DNA of 64,000 nt from Gordonia insulae (GTDB lineage Bacteria > Actinomycetota > Actinomycetes > Mycobacteriales > Mycobacteriaceae): the NCBI RefSeq assembly GCF_003855095.1, contig NZ_CP033972.1:5642001-5706000 (forward strand). The letters run 5' to 3'. Position numbers and translations under genes: made by a program. The notes under the pieces are model-generated. The model was not told where the DNA came from. It was given only the letters and a program-made list of their open reading frames with translations, and did no database searches. Within the stretch, counting starts at the first letter, position 1; each line of letters opens with the position of its first letter. Below, one piece after another: positions 1-10,847 of this stretch.

Positions 1-342
1 GCCGGGGCGTCGCGGTATGTGATGGTCTCCTACTTCGGGGCAGGCACGGATCACGGCGTGCCCGAGGACAACTCGTTCTATCCGTATGCGCAGGCCAAGG
101 GCGAGGCCGACGCCTACCTGCAGGGCACCGAGTTGCAGTGGACGATCCTGGGACCGAGCAAGCTCACCGACGGACCCGGCACCGGCCGGATCGCCGTGGG
201 CGGCGACCGCGCGTCCGGAGACGAGGTGAGCCGCGACAATGTCGCGGGAGTCGCCGCGGCCGTTCTCGCCGATCCCGCGACGGTTCGTCGGACCATCGAG
301 TTCAACGACGGCGAGACGCCGATCGCCGACGCCTTGTCGTGA
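1..342 (+). CDS. NAD(P)H-binding SDR-family protein, 3' part only
   Basis: The gene enters from the left edge; the frame is open from base 1 and ends at TGA 340-342, giving the last 113 residues. The fragment carries a YxxxK-like stretch (YAQAKGEAD) and the C-terminal pattern DNVAGVAAAVLADP followed by FNDGETPIADAL, typical of atypical short-chain dehydrogenases of the NmrA / NAD(P)H-binding type, which act as redox sensors or isomerase-like enzymes. The Rossmann N-terminus lies outside the window, so cofactor and substrate cannot be judged. An internal GTG at 19 is not the likely start, because the frame is already coding before it. Confidence 0.75.
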   Translation, partial: AGASRYVMVSYFGAGTDHGVPEDNSFYPYAQAKGEADAYLQGTELQWTILGPSKLTDGPGTGRIAVGGDRASGDEVSRDNVAGVAAAVLADPATVRRTIEFNDGETPIADALS

Positions 343-373
343 CGGCGGGGCGGCTCTCCACGATGATGGCAGG

Positions 374-1787
374 GTGACCTCCGAGCCCCCCACGACTGCC
401 GATTCACCACCGACCGTGCTGCCGCTGGCGCAACCGCGAGCCGCCGTCGGGGACACGCACGTGCTCGTCGACGACGATGCGATGGCCGGGTTCACGACCG
501 ACTGGACGGGCCGTTGGACCGGACGTGCGGACGCGGTGATCCGACCCCGCACCACCGAGGAGGTCGCGGCGGTCGTGTCGATCTGTGCGTCGGCCGGCGT
601 CGCCGTGTGCATTCAGGGCGGCAACACGGGGCTGGTCGGCGGGTCGGTTCCGCCGGTCGGTCGGGATCGCGACGCGCTGATCCTGCTGAGTACCGCTCGC
701 ATGACCGATGTCGGTGAGGTCGACGCGGTGGGCCGGTGTATAGGAGTCCAGGCGGGCGCGACGATCGATGCGATCGACCGGGTGGCGCAGGAGCGCGGAC
801 TGATGTTCCCTGTCGATCTCGCCTCACGTGAATCGGCCACCGCGGGCGGGGTGGTCGCGACCAACGCCGGCGGCGTCCGGATGATCAGGCACGGCAACAC
901 CCGTGCGCAGGTTCTCGGGATCGAGGCGGTGAAGGCCGACGGCGCCATCCTGTGTCGGTGGACATCGTTGGTGAAAGACAATGTGGGCTATGACCTTCCG
1001 GGTCTGCTCGCCGGGAGCGAGGGCACGCTGGCGGTGATCACCCGGGTCCTGTTCCGTCTCGTGGCGCCGCCGGCGCGCACGATCGTCACGGTGGCCGCCG
1101 TGCGACACGTCGAGGACGCCCTCGGTCTGCTCGACGCGTTCGCGGCGCGAGGGCTGACCGTGGAGGCCGCCGAGATCATGACCGAGGCGGGCGTGGCGTT
1201 TGGTACACGAGCACGGTCTCCGACGCCCGGTCGCCGCCGAGGCCCCGTTCTACACGCTCGTGGAGGTCTCCGGGACCGGCGACATCGAGAATGTCGTCGT
1301 CGAGGTCCTCGAGCACGCGGAGGTGGTCGACGCGGTCCTCGAGCCGGGGCCGGCCCGCGCGTTGTGGGCGACCCGCGAACAGCACACCGAGTCCATCGCG
1401 CGGTCGACCACCACGCCTGTCGTCAAACTCGATGTCGCCGTGCCGATCCGCGCTCTACCGGAGGCGATGGGCGAACTCGCTGCGGTCGCCGGCCTCGTCG
1501 ACCATCCGTGCCGGCCGATCCTGTTCGGACATGTCGGCGACGGCAACATCCATGTCAACCTGCTCGACGTGCCCGAGGCACAGGCCGAGGCGGTCACCGC
1601 CCGGGTCTTCGCGATCGTCGCCGCCAACGGCGGCAGCATCAGCGCCGAGCACGGCATCGGACGGGCCAAGGTGCCGTGGATCCACCTCGGGCGCAGTGAC
1701 GTCGACCGGGACACGATGCGTGTCATCAAGGACGCCCTCGATCCGGCCGGACTCCTGAATCCCGGTGTGCTCTTCGGGAGGCCGTGA
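374..1787 (+). pseudogene. FAD-linked oxidase (GlcD / D-2-hydroxyacid dehydrogenase type), frameshifted
   Basis: Two adjacent frames together encode one FAD_binding_4/FAD-oxidase_C protein. The first half, from GTG 374, has the PCMH flavin-binding fold with QGGNTGLVGGSVP and ATAGGVVATNAGG. The second half carries FGHVGDGNIHVN and ISAEHGIGRAK, the conserved C-terminal cap motifs of glycolate/lactate/hydroxyglutarate dehydrogenases. The frame changes at a TTT run (1199-1201). Removing one T gives an uninterrupted 470-residue product reading GVALVHEHGL across the join, the normal family length. As written, the first frame runs on as nonsense to 1699. It is either a recent pseudogene or a base-calling indel. 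The MHS permease downstream could import a hydroxy-acid substrate (inference). Confidence 0.85.
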
Positions 1788-3241
1788 CGGGTCTGCCGAG
1801 GCGCCGTGCACGCCACCGACGGGGTTGCGATCATCGTGATTCCGAACCTGTGGTGCGGTGGGCGATGCCACTAACGTGTGGCGGTCATGGCCACCATCCT
1901 GACCGCATCGGGTTCCACGGTCCTGGCGGACGAGACCGACGACCAGCGCCGTAAACGTCTGCGGACCGTCGTCGCCGCGAGCCTGCTGGGCACCACCATC
2001 GAGTGGTACGACTTCTTCCTCTACGCGACCGCGGCGAGCCTCGTGTTCAACACCGTGTTCTTCCCCGACCAGAGTTCGTTCGTCGGCACCCTCTTGTCGT
2101 TCGCCACGTTCGCGGTCGGCTTCGTCGTCCGCCCGATCGGCGGCGTGGTGTTCGGCCATATCGGGGACCGCATCGGGCGCAAGCGAACTCTCGCGATCAC
2201 GATGGTGCTCATGGGTGCCGCGACGGCCCTGATGGGTGTGCTCCCGACCGCGGCGTCGGTGGGCGTGCTGGCGCCGATCCTGCTGCTGGCGCTGCGGATC
2301 GTGCAGGGTTTCGCGCTGGGCGGGGAGTGGGCCGGTGCCGTCCTGCTCGCGGTCGAGCACAGTCCGCGCCGACGACGTGGACTGTTCGGCAGTATCCCGC
2401 AGATCGGGCTGGCGCTCGGACTGGCGCTGGGCACCGGTGTCTTCGCGTTCCTGCAGGTCGCCCTGGACGACGACGCGTTCCTCACCTACGGGTGGCGGAT
2501 CGCCTTCCTGGTGAGCATCGTGCTCGTCGCCATCGGGTTCGTGGTCCGGCTCAAGGTCGACGAGACGCCGGCGTTCACCGAGGTCGCCGAACTGTCACAG
2601 AAGTCGTCGGCGCCGATCCGGGACGTGGTGCTGCCGCCCAACACGCGCAACACGGTCCTCGGCCTCCTGGCGCGATGGGGTGAGGGCTCCGCGTTCAACA
2701 CCTGGGGTGTGTTCGCGATCGCTTATGCGACAAAGGAACTCGATCTCGCCAAGGTGCCCGTGCTGGTGGCGGTCACCATCGCCTCGGTGGTGATGGCGCT
2801 GCTGCTGCCGGTGTCGGGGCTGCTCACCGACCGGTACGGTCCCCAACGCATCTACCTGATCGGGATCACCGCCTACGGCGTGGCCGTCTACCCCGTGTTC
2901 GCACTGTTCGGGACCGAGAACCTGCTCTGGTTCACGGTCGGTCTCGTGATCGTGTTCGGGGTCGTACACGCACTGTTCTACGGCGCGCAGGGCACGCTGT
3001 TCGCGAGTCTGTATCCGACCCGGGTGCGCTACACGGGTCTGTCGGTGGTCTACCAGTTCTCCGGCATCTACGCGTCCGGTCTGACGCCGCTGATCCTGAC
3101 CGCGCTCATCGGCGCGGCGGGCGGTTCACCCTGGCTGGCCGCGGGCTACCTGGTACTCACCGCGGTCATCAGTGTCGTGGCGACCTCGTTGATCCGGGAA
3201 CGCGATCTGCACCTGACCATCGGGGACCGGCCGAACCGCCC

Positions 3242-3856
<615 letters not shown>

Positions 3857-3962
3857 GGTGTCCCTTCCGATCATGCGGTGACGTGTGTCACATGATTCAA
3901 CCATCTCTGGTGACTTCGGGGCGCACCGCGCGGGACCTGCCGAATCCTGAGACGATGCTGTC

Positions 3963-6116
3963 GTGACGACCGAGGAAGTGGCGCGCGAGCAACTGGCCGG
4001 CCTGGCCCGGCGATGCGGGGTCGCCACGAGTTACGTGGGCTGGGACGAACTCGACCACGAGGTGAGCGCGGAGACGATCGTGGCGGTGCTGGCATCACTC
4101 GGCGTGTCAGCGGGCTCGCCCGAGCAGATCGTCGCCGCGCATGCCGAACTCGACGACGAACCGTGGCGGGCGATGCTCCCGCCGGTGACGGTCGCGACCG
4201 AGGGATCCGGCGCGACATTCGCCGTGCATGTCCCGCACTGGAACCCGGTGCACGTGTGGATCACCACCGAGGCAGGCGTCGTCCGCGATCCGCAGCAGTC
4301 CGATGTCTGGGTGGACCCTCGGGAGGTCGACGGGATACTCATCGGTCGCGCGACCTTCGAGGTCCCCGCGGATCTCGAACCCGGTTACCACACCATCCAC
4401 GCGCTCGACTCCACGAGTTCGGCGTCTGCGCGGCGACCGCTGATCGTGACACCGCGCCGGCTGTCCACCGCCGACAAACTCCTCGGCGGTCAACGGTGGG
4501 GTCTGGCCGTCCAGCTGTACTCGGTGCGCTCCGCGCGGTCATGGGGTGTCGGCGATTTCGCCGATCTCGCGGACATCAGCGCGGTCGCGGCCAGCACCTA
4601 TGGTGCGGATTTCGTCCAGGTCAACCCACTGCACGCGGCGCAGCCGCACGCGCCGATCGAGGCGTCGCCGTATCTCCCGGTGACCCGCCGATTCGTCAAC
4701 CCCCTCTACATTCGGGTGACCGACATCCCGGAGGCGGCCGGTCTGGGGAAGCGTGCCCGCAAACTGGCCCGCGCACTCGAGCGGAATTTCTTCGACGACA
4801 ATCTGTCCGCCCGGAAGATAAAGCGCAACAAGTCGTTCCGCGCGAAGATGGCGATCCTGGAGTTGATCCACGAACAGCCGTTGAGCAAGAAGCGGGCGAC
4901 CGCGTACCGGGCGTTCCGTGAGCGGGAGGGCAAGGGTCTGCGACGATTCGCGACCTGGTGCGCGTTTGCCGAGAAGTACGGGACCGATCACCCGGCGTGG
5001 TCGAAACAGTTGCAGGACAAGGATTTCGTCAAGCGGAAACGTCGCGCGCTGGCCGAGCGCATCGAGTTCTTCACCTGGTTGCAGTGGATCTGCGATGAAC
5101 AGCTGGCCGAGGCGCAGCGGGTCGCGCTGTCGGCCGGGATGGACATCGGCATCATCGCCGACCTCGCGGTCGGCGTCGCGCGGCACAGTGCCGACGTGTG
5201 GATGCTCGGCGATGTGTTGGCCCGCGGCGCGACCGTCGGGGCGCCGCCGGACGGCTTCAACCAGCAGGGGCAGGGCTGGGATCAGCCGCCCTGGCATCCG
5301 CGGCATCTCGCCGAGGCCGGATACCGCCCCTACCGCGACATGCTGCGCACCGTTCTGCGTCACGCCGGAGGGCTGCGCGTCGACCATATCCTCGGCCTGT
5401 TCCGCCTGTGGTGGATTCCCGACGGCATGGGTCCGGCCGGCGGTACCTACGTCCACTACGACCACGACGCGCTGATCGGCATCCTGGCGCTGGAGGCCGA
5501 ACGGGCGGGCGCGGTGGTGATCGGCGAGGATCTCGGTGTCTTCGAACGGCACGTCCAGGAAGCGTTGACACAGCGGGGGATTCTGGGGACGTCGATCCTC
5601 TGGTTCGAACACGGTCCCGGGGCGCCGATCCCACCGGAGGAGTACCGGGATCTCTGCCTGACATCGGTGACCACCCACGACCTGCCGCCGACCGTCGGCT
5701 ATCTGGCCGGTGACCACATCGACCTGCGCTCGCGACTCGGGTTGCTCGAGACGGGTGAGGCCGCCGAGCGTGCCCGGGATGAGCGTGACCGCGACGCCGT
5801 GCTGGCATTGGCGCGTGCACGCGGTCTGCTGCCGGCGGGTACGCCGATCACGGATCAGAAGACCGTCGAGGCGCTCTACCGGTTGATCGCCGCGACGCCG
5901 TCGGTGCTGCTGGGTGTCGCGCTCGTCGACGCGGTCGGGGAGCGTCGGATTCAGAATCAGCCGGGTACCGGTGCCGCGCAGTACCCGAACTGGTGCATCC
6001 CGCTCGCCGACGAGGACGGTCGGGTTGTCCTCGTCGAGGATCTGGCCGGGAACGCCCGGTTCGCGAGTCTTGTCGCCGCACTGGAGGACGCGGGGGTCGG
6101 CGGCGGCGAGGACTGA
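3963..6116 (+). CDS. malQ: 4-alpha-glucanotransferase (amylomaltase)
   Basis: A GH77 enzyme of 717 residues that transfers alpha-1,4-glucan segments between maltodextrins in the cytoplasm, part of glycogen and maltodextrin turnover. The catalytic residues are visible: the nucleophile Asp474 in GGLRVDH, the acid/base Glu522 in VIGEDLG and the transition-state stabiliser Asp573 in TTHDLPP. The N-terminal ~160 residues form the extra beta-sandwich-like domain seen in E. coli-type and mycobacterial MalQ. The start is GTG 3963. It is divergent from the hydrolase gene, with about 105 bases between them, and ends 10 bases from the convergent MFS gene; a CTGACC/GGTCAG hairpin lies there. Confidence 0.93.
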   Translation: MTTEEVAREQLAGLARRCGVATSYVGWDELDHEVSAETIVAVLASLGVSAGSPEQIVAAHAELDDEPWRAMLPPVTVATEGSGATFAVHVPHWNPVHVWITTEAGVVRDPQQSDVWVDPREVDGILIGRATFEVPADLEPGYHTIHALDSTSSASARRPLIVTPRRLSTADKLLGGQRWGLAVQLYSVRSARSWGVGDFADLADISAVAASTYGADFVQVNPLHAAQPHAPIEASPYLPVTRRFVNPLYIRVTDIPEAAGLGKRARKLARALERNFFDDNLSARKIKRNKSFRAKMAILELIHEQPLSKKRATAYRAFREREGKGLRRFATWCAFAEKYGTDHPAWSKQLQDKDFVKRKRRALAERIEFFTWLQWICDEQLAEAQRVALSAGMDIGIIADLAVGVARHSADVWMLGDVLARGATVGAPPDGFNQQGQGWDQPPWHPRHLAEAGYRPYRDMLRTVLRHAGGLRVDHILGLFRLWWIPDGMGPAGGTYVHYDHDALIGILALEAERAGAVVIGEDLGVFERHVQEALTQRGILGTSILWFEHGPGAPIPPEEYRDLCLTSVTTHDLPPTVGYLAGDHIDLRSRLGLLETGEAAERARDERDRDAVLALARARGLLPAGTPITDQKTVEALYRLIAATPSVLLGVALVDAVGERRIQNQPGTGAAQYPNWCIPLADEDGRVVLVEDLAGNARFASLVAALEDAGVGGGED

Positions 6117-6125
6117 CCGGCTGGG

Positions 6126-7382
6126 TCAGGACGCGCGGGGCGAGCGCCGTACCGCCACCACCGTCAACACGAGGGCGATCAGGGCCAGTGTGCCGACGAT
6201 GATGTTGAACACGACGCCGGAGGTACGCAGACCCCAGTGTGCCGCGGCGATACCCTCGCCGACGATGGGGATGGAGATGGCCACATAGGCCACGACGAAA
6301 TAGGTGGAGGTCACCTCGGCGCGGCGGTGCCGGGGGCTCGCCGCGACGACTGCTGCCAGTCCCTTGCTGAACGAGAGACCCTGTCCGATGCCGGCGACGA
6401 CCGCTCCGACGAACAGGGTGGCGAGGGAGGCGGCGAGTAGTCCGACGGTCAGGACGATCATGCCGACGACGAGAATCGCGCACCCGACGACCAGCGCACG
6501 CTCGGTGGAGAAGCCGCGGCCCGCGATCTGTGTCGCAGCCGACGACAGGAACAGCACCGCCACCAGGATTCCGGCGACGGCATGGCTCTCGACGCCGAGG
6601 ATGTGCGCGACGAAGGACGGGGTCACACCGGTGAACGTGCCCATCACGGCGAACCCGGCGAAGGCGGCGATCGCCGCGCGGACGAAGACCCCACGGACCT
6701 CGGGCGGCACCGACAGACGCTGCACTGACAGCCGTGCCCCGGGGGTGACGGTGACGGGTTCGGCGATGAACCAGATCCCGACGAGGACGGGGGCGAGCAG
6801 GACCAGGTCGACGGCGAACGGCAGGTGCAGTGGCGCCGGGGCGAACTGCGCGAGCAGACCGGCGATCAGCGGGCCCAGGCCCAGACCGCCGATGTTGGCG
6901 GCCGTCGCGATGGCCGGGGCCCGCGAACGCCAGCGTCGCGGGGCGAGTTCGATCACGGCTGCGGTCGCCGCGCCCGCGTAGATCCCGGCGGACAGACCCG
7001 ATAGGACACGCCCGATCATCAACTGCCACACGGGTCCTGCGGTGATGAACACGACGGCGCTGGCCACCGAGAGCAGGGCACCGGCGACGAGGAGTGGACG
7101 GCGGCCGACGACGTCGGACCATCGACCGAAGACCACCAGGGCGGTGATCACGCCCGCCGCGTAGATCGCGAAGATCACCGTGGTGGTGACGACACCGAAG
7201 CCGAGTTCGGTCGAGTAGATCGAATAGAGCGGGGTGGGCAGGGTGGTGCCCAGCATCACCACGGCGAACGCGAGCACCGCGGATGCGAATGCCCAACCGC
7301 CGGAAGTGCGTCGTGACGTCGAGCGGGGTGACGCGGATGATGGGGACATCGGGGTGGACGCGCTGCTTCCGGTCGAGGACAT
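6126..7382 (-). CDS. MFS transporter, drug-efflux type
   Basis: A 418-residue major facilitator protein with 12 hydrophobic segments after a short Ser/Thr/Pro-rich cytoplasmic tail. The loop between helices 2 and 3 carries GRWSDVVGRRPLL, the MFS A-motif, and GAALVVGCAIL-like Gly/Ala-rich helices follow. Helix 1 reads FAVVMLGTTLPTPLYSIY, which is common in DHA1-like sugar or drug exporters of actinobacteria. ATG 7382 is the first start that leaves a normal-length N-terminus; frames further upstream look non-coding. It is monocistronic and divergent from the ATP-grasp gene. The substrate is unknown. Confidence 0.85.
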   Translation of the reverse strand: MSSTGSSASTPMSPSSASPRSTSRRTSGGWAFASAVLAFAVVMLGTTLPTPLYSIYSTELGFGVVTTTVIFAIYAAGVITALVVFGRWSDVVGRRPLLVAGALLSVASAVVFITAGPVWQLMIGRVLSGLSAGIYAGAATAAVIELAPRRWRSRAPAIATAANIGGLGLGPLIAGLLAQFAPAPLHLPFAVDLVLLAPVLVGIWFIAEPVTVTPGARLSVQRLSVPPEVRGVFVRAAIAAFAGFAVMGTFTGVTPSFVAHILGVESHAVAGILVAVLFLSSAATQIAGRGFSTERALVVGCAILVVGMIVLTVGLLAASLATLFVGAVVAGIGQGLSFSKGLAAVVAASPRHRRAEVTSTYFVVAYVAISIPIVGEGIAAAHWGLRTSGVVFNIIVGTLALIALVLTVVAVRRSPRAS

Positions 7383-7497
7383 GATCAACCCAGCGTAGGG
7401 CGCGGACCCGGATATTCCCCGCCGAGACGGGGAATCGTCGCGCAGGGCACACGGCAATCGGTGGCGAACCGGGCAAACGGCACACTAATCTCGACGC

Positions 7498-8697
7498 ATG
7501 CGGAGAACGCCGACGTCGAGCAGACGCGTCCTGGCCACCACGTCACGAATGCCGTTCGCGGTCGACGAGATCCACAAACTCGGGGAGTCCGGCTATGACG
7601 TGACCGCCGCGGACACCTTCTCCGCAGCTCCGGGCAGTCACTCCCGTGGTGCCCGGCGGCACGTCGAGGTGCCGGCGCCGACGCAACGCACCGACGAGTT
7701 CATCGCGGCCATCGTCGACATCATCGATCGCGACGACATCGACTGGCTGTTACCGATGTTCGAGGAGGTCTTCTACCTCGCGGCCCACCGTGACCGCTTG
7801 GCCGCCGCCCGGCCGGGCATCGAACTGTTCTTCCCGCCGTTCGAGACCCTCGCGCAGGTCCACGACAAGGTCACCTTCGCCGACTTCTGTCGGACCCTCG
7901 GGCTGCCGGTCGCCGATTCGATCACCGCGACCGACGACGACGAACTGCGCGCGGCGGTCGGTCGCTGGGAACACTGGTTCGCACGCGCCGCGTTCGGGCG
8001 TGGTGGACTCGATGTCATCACGAACTCCGGGCCGCTCGCCGGCGAGTCGAGTCTCGACGAGATCCACCCGACCGTGGCGGAGCCCTGGCTGGTGCAGGAG
8101 TATCTGACCGGTGTCGACCGCTGCAGCTGGAGTGTGGTCCACCACGGCGAGGTCGTGCTGCACTCCTGCTACGAGCACCCGCTGGCCATCGACGACCGGG
8201 GCGGCATCGTGTTCGAGTCCGTCGATTCGCCCGAGTCGCTGGCCACCGCCCAACTCGTTGCCCGCGAGCTGAACTGGCACGGGCAGTTGAGTTTCGACTA
8301 CCTCATGACCGACGACGGCGTACACCACATGGTCGAGTGCAACCCGCGTCCCACCGCGGGATGCACCGTCGCGACCGCCGAGGAGTTCACCACCGCGTTG
8401 TTCGATCCGGCCGAACTCGTCGTGGTGCCCGCGGGCCGCAAGAAGATGATCAAGGCCGCCGTCCTGCGTGACGTCCTCAAGCATCCGAGCCACGCCCGAC
8501 GCAACATGGCCGCCGCGAAGGGTGCGGGCGGCGTCTACGACCAGCCCGGTGACCACCTGCCGCTGCTGTACTCGGCGCTGTCGTTGCAGCATGTGCTGCA
8601 CTACCGCAAGGAACTCGGCGTCGATCGCGACCGGCGCGAGGAACTGATGGCCACGCAGTTCTTCGACGTGTCGTGGGACGGTTCGGCGATCGCCTGA
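7498..8697 (+). CDS. ATP-grasp domain enzyme
   Basis: A 399-residue protein with the layout of carboxylate-amine/thiol ligases: an N-terminal pre-ATP-grasp alpha/beta domain (residues ~10-115), then the ATP-grasp fold with LVQEYLTGVDRCSWSVV and the metal-binding end VECNPRPTAGC. The Glu and Asn in ECNPRP are the Mg2+/ATP ligands. The family joins a carboxylate to an amine through an acyl-phosphate; the substrate here is unknown. TAATCT at 7484-7489 ends eight bases before the ATG, so a leaderless transcript is likely. The gene stands alone, convergent with the globin gene. Confidence 0.8.
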   Translation: MRRTPTSSRRVLATTSRMPFAVDEIHKLGESGYDVTAADTFSAAPGSHSRGARRHVEVPAPTQRTDEFIAAIVDIIDRDDIDWLLPMFEEVFYLAAHRDRLAAARPGIELFFPPFETLAQVHDKVTFADFCRTLGLPVADSITATDDDELRAAVGRWEHWFARAAFGRGGLDVITNSGPLAGESSLDEIHPTVAEPWLVQEYLTGVDRCSWSVVHHGEVVLHSCYEHPLAIDDRGGIVFESVDSPESLATAQLVARELNWHGQLSFDYLMTDDGVHHMVECNPRPTAGCTVATAEEFTTALFDPAELVVVPAGRKKMIKAAVLRDVLKHPSHARRNMAAAKGAGGVYDQPGDHLPLLYSALSLQHVLHYRKELGVDRDRREELMATQFFDVSWDGSAIA

Positions 8698-8711
8698 GAC
8701 GGGGCCGGCAG

Positions 8712-9134
8712 TCAGGCGGCGCCCGACGTCTCCTCGCTTGCCGGGTACCCGGCAAGCATCAACGACGCGACCGCGGTCAGTGCCTCGGTCCACGCGGCCG
8801 TCATGTCCGCCGTCCACCGCGAACCACCGATCTCGGCCATCGCTGCGATCATGCACTCCGCGACAGCGGCGTACATCGGTTCGGTGACCCCGAGGTCCGC
8901 GTGCCGGCGGCCCAATGCGCCGAGATCGGCGGTGAGCCAGTCTTCGTCGTCGAGGTGGTCGACCACCGACACCACCGCGGTGCGCAACATCGCGGCCTGC
9001 AGCCGCGTATCGCGGGTGAACATCGGTTTGACCTGCGGATAGCGCTCGAAAAGGATGTCGTAGAAGTGTACGGTCAGGCCGTCGTCGGGTAGGTCGATGA
9101 TTCCGAGGCTGTCCTCGAGCAGTTTCTTGTCCAT
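8712..9134 (-). CDS. Single-domain globin (flavohaemoglobin-type haem domain)
   Basis: A 140-residue globin without a reductase domain. Phe39 (CD1 position) in VKPMF and the proximal His78 in GRRHADLGV fit the flavohaemoglobin/single-domain globin family; Tyr25 in HFYDIL is the B10 tyrosine and Gln46 is at the E7 place. This pocket is associated with nitric oxide dioxygenation or oxygen binding, but it would need an external reductase. ATG 9134 is preferred over TTG 9140 six bases upstream. No haem or NO genes flank it. Whether it handles NO or O2 is inference. Confidence 0.88.
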   Translation of the reverse strand: MDKKLLEDSLGIIDLPDDGLTVHFYDILFERYPQVKPMFTRDTRLQAAMLRTAVVSVVDHLDDEDWLTADLGALGRRHADLGVTEPMYAAVAECMIAAMAEIGGSRWTADMTAAWTEALTAVASLMLAGYPASEETSGAA

Positions 9135-9297
9135 GGACAACGATGGTGAGCCGCACCCGTTACACCGGAATTGCGGGCCGGAAAATGAACTCGTCGAGCA
9201 CGTAACCGAGATCTCACGCGGCGCAACAGGGTGCGCCGAGGGTCTGGTCGCCGAACTCTCGGTGGGTTACTGTGTCTGTCAGTTACATCTACATGGG

Positions 9298-10791
9298 ATG
9301 GAGTGTGTCGTGCAGCCAGATCATGACGTGGTCATCGTCGGTGCGGGTTTCGGCGGGATGGGCGCGGCGATCGAGTTCACCCGACTCGGAATCGACGACA
9401 TCGCGATCCTCGAACGCGAGGACGACCTGGGCGGCACCTGGCACGTCAACCACTATCCGGGCCTGGCGGTCGACATCGCGTCGGTGACGTACTCGTATTC
9501 GTTCGAACCCAATCCGCACTGGTCGCGGTTGTTCGCGCCGGGCGCGGAACTCAAGCGCTATGCCGAGCATGTCGCCGACAAGTACGACCTGAAGCGGCGG
9601 ATGGAGTTCTCCACGGCGGTGGAGAGGGCGGAATGGGATGATGCCCAACAGATCTGGCGGGTGTCCACCGCCGACGGCGGAGTCCGGACGTGCCGGTATC
9701 TCGTCACTGCGACGGGCTTTCTGTCGCAGCCCTACACCCCGGACTTTCCGGGTATCGACTCGTTCGCCGGCCAGATCATCCACACCACGGCGTGGGACGA
9801 CGGCCACGATTTCACCGGGCAGCGTGCCGCGATCATCGGCACGGGCGCGACTGCGGTGCAGCTGATCCCGGAGATCGCGAAGCAGGCCGCGGAGCTGACG
9901 GTGTTCCAGCGGACACCGATCTGGGTGGTGCCCAAGGTGGATTTCGCGATCCCGCCGGCGGTGCGGAGGCTCTTTGCGCGCGTGCCGGTCACCCAGCGTG
10001 CGGCCCGGCTGGTCAACACGTCATTGCTGGAGGCGCTGATGGTTTTCGGTGTCCTGCATTTCAAACAGGTCAAGCCGGGTAACCGGGCCGCGGCGCTGAT
10101 GGCCAGAGCACATCTGCGTTCGCAGGTGCGCGATCCACGGACGCGGCGCGCGCTGACCCCGTCCTACGATTTCGGCTGCAAGCGACCCACCTTCTCCAAC
10201 AGCTACTTTCGGACCTTCAACAAGCCGAATGTCACGTTGCAGACCAACTCGATCGTCCGTGTCGAACCCGACGGTATCGTCACCGCCGACGGTACGAAGG
10301 TCCTGGTCGACACCCTGGTCCTGGCAACCGGGTTCAACCTCTGGGATGTCAATTTCCCGGCGTTCCAGGTGGTCGGACGCGACGGCCGCGATCTGGGAAA
10401 ATGGTGGCGGGAGAATCGTTTCCAGGCGTACGAGGGGATCACGGTGCCGAGATTCCCCAACCTGCTCTCGCTCAACAGTCCGTACTCGTACAGCGGGTTG
10501 TCGTACTTCACGACGATCGAGGCGCAGATGAAGCACATGCGCCGACTGTTCGGTGAGCTCGAACGCAGGGGTTCCACCACCTTCGAGGTGAGCGACTCCG
10601 CCAACGACGCTTTCCTCGCCAAGGTGACCGACAACCTGCAGTCATCGGTGTTCTACAACGGGAACTGTGGGTCGGCGCGGAGCTACTACTTCAACCAGCA
10701 CGGCGAGGCCGCGCTGTTGCGGCCGTCGTCGACCCTCTCGACGCTGCGTGAGATGGACCGATTTCCGCTCGACGACTACGCCTACCGCTGA
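9298..10791 (+). CDS. Flavin-containing monooxygenase (Baeyer-Villiger / group B type)
   Basis: About 497 residues with two dinucleotide folds: VVIVGAGFGG at the N-terminus for FAD and AIIGTGATAVQ for NADPH. Between them lies FAGQIIHTTAWDD, which fits the FxGxxxHxxxW(P/D) fingerprint of Baeyer-Villiger and related class B monooxygenases. VLATGF near the C-terminus is the usual second FAD contact. Such enzymes insert oxygen into ketones or oxidise N or S centres using NADPH and O2. ATG 9298 and GTG 9310 are both possible; GGATGGAG at 9297-9304 is well spaced for GTG 9310. It is convergent with the DUF5313 gene. The substrate is unknown; Gordonia relatives carry many such enzymes for ketone degradation. 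Confidence 0.88.
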   Translation: MECVVQPDHDVVIVGAGFGGMGAAIEFTRLGIDDIAILEREDDLGGTWHVNHYPGLAVDIASVTYSYSFEPNPHWSRLFAPGAELKRYAEHVADKYDLKRRMEFSTAVERAEWDDAQQIWRVSTADGGVRTCRYLVTATGFLSQPYTPDFPGIDSFAGQIIHTTAWDDGHDFTGQRAAIIGTGATAVQLIPEIAKQAAELTVFQRTPIWVVPKVDFAIPPAVRRLFARVPVTQRAARLVNTSLLEALMVFGVLHFKQVKPGNRAAALMARAHLRSQVRDPRTRRALTPSYDFGCKRPTFSNSYFRTFNKPNVTLQTNSIVRVEPDGIVTADGTKVLVDTLVLATGFNLWDVNFPAFQVVGRDGRDLGKWWRENRFQAYEGITVPRFPNLLSLNSPYSYSGLSYFTTIEAQMKHMRRLFGELERRGSTTFEVSDSANDAFLAKVTDNLQSSVFYNGNCGSARSYYFNQHGEAALLRPSSTLSTLREMDRFPLDDYAYR

Positions 10792-10847
10792 CCGCGTGCC
10801 GGTCGTCGACCCGGGCCACCGCGGGGCCGGACCGGTGACCGGCGGCG

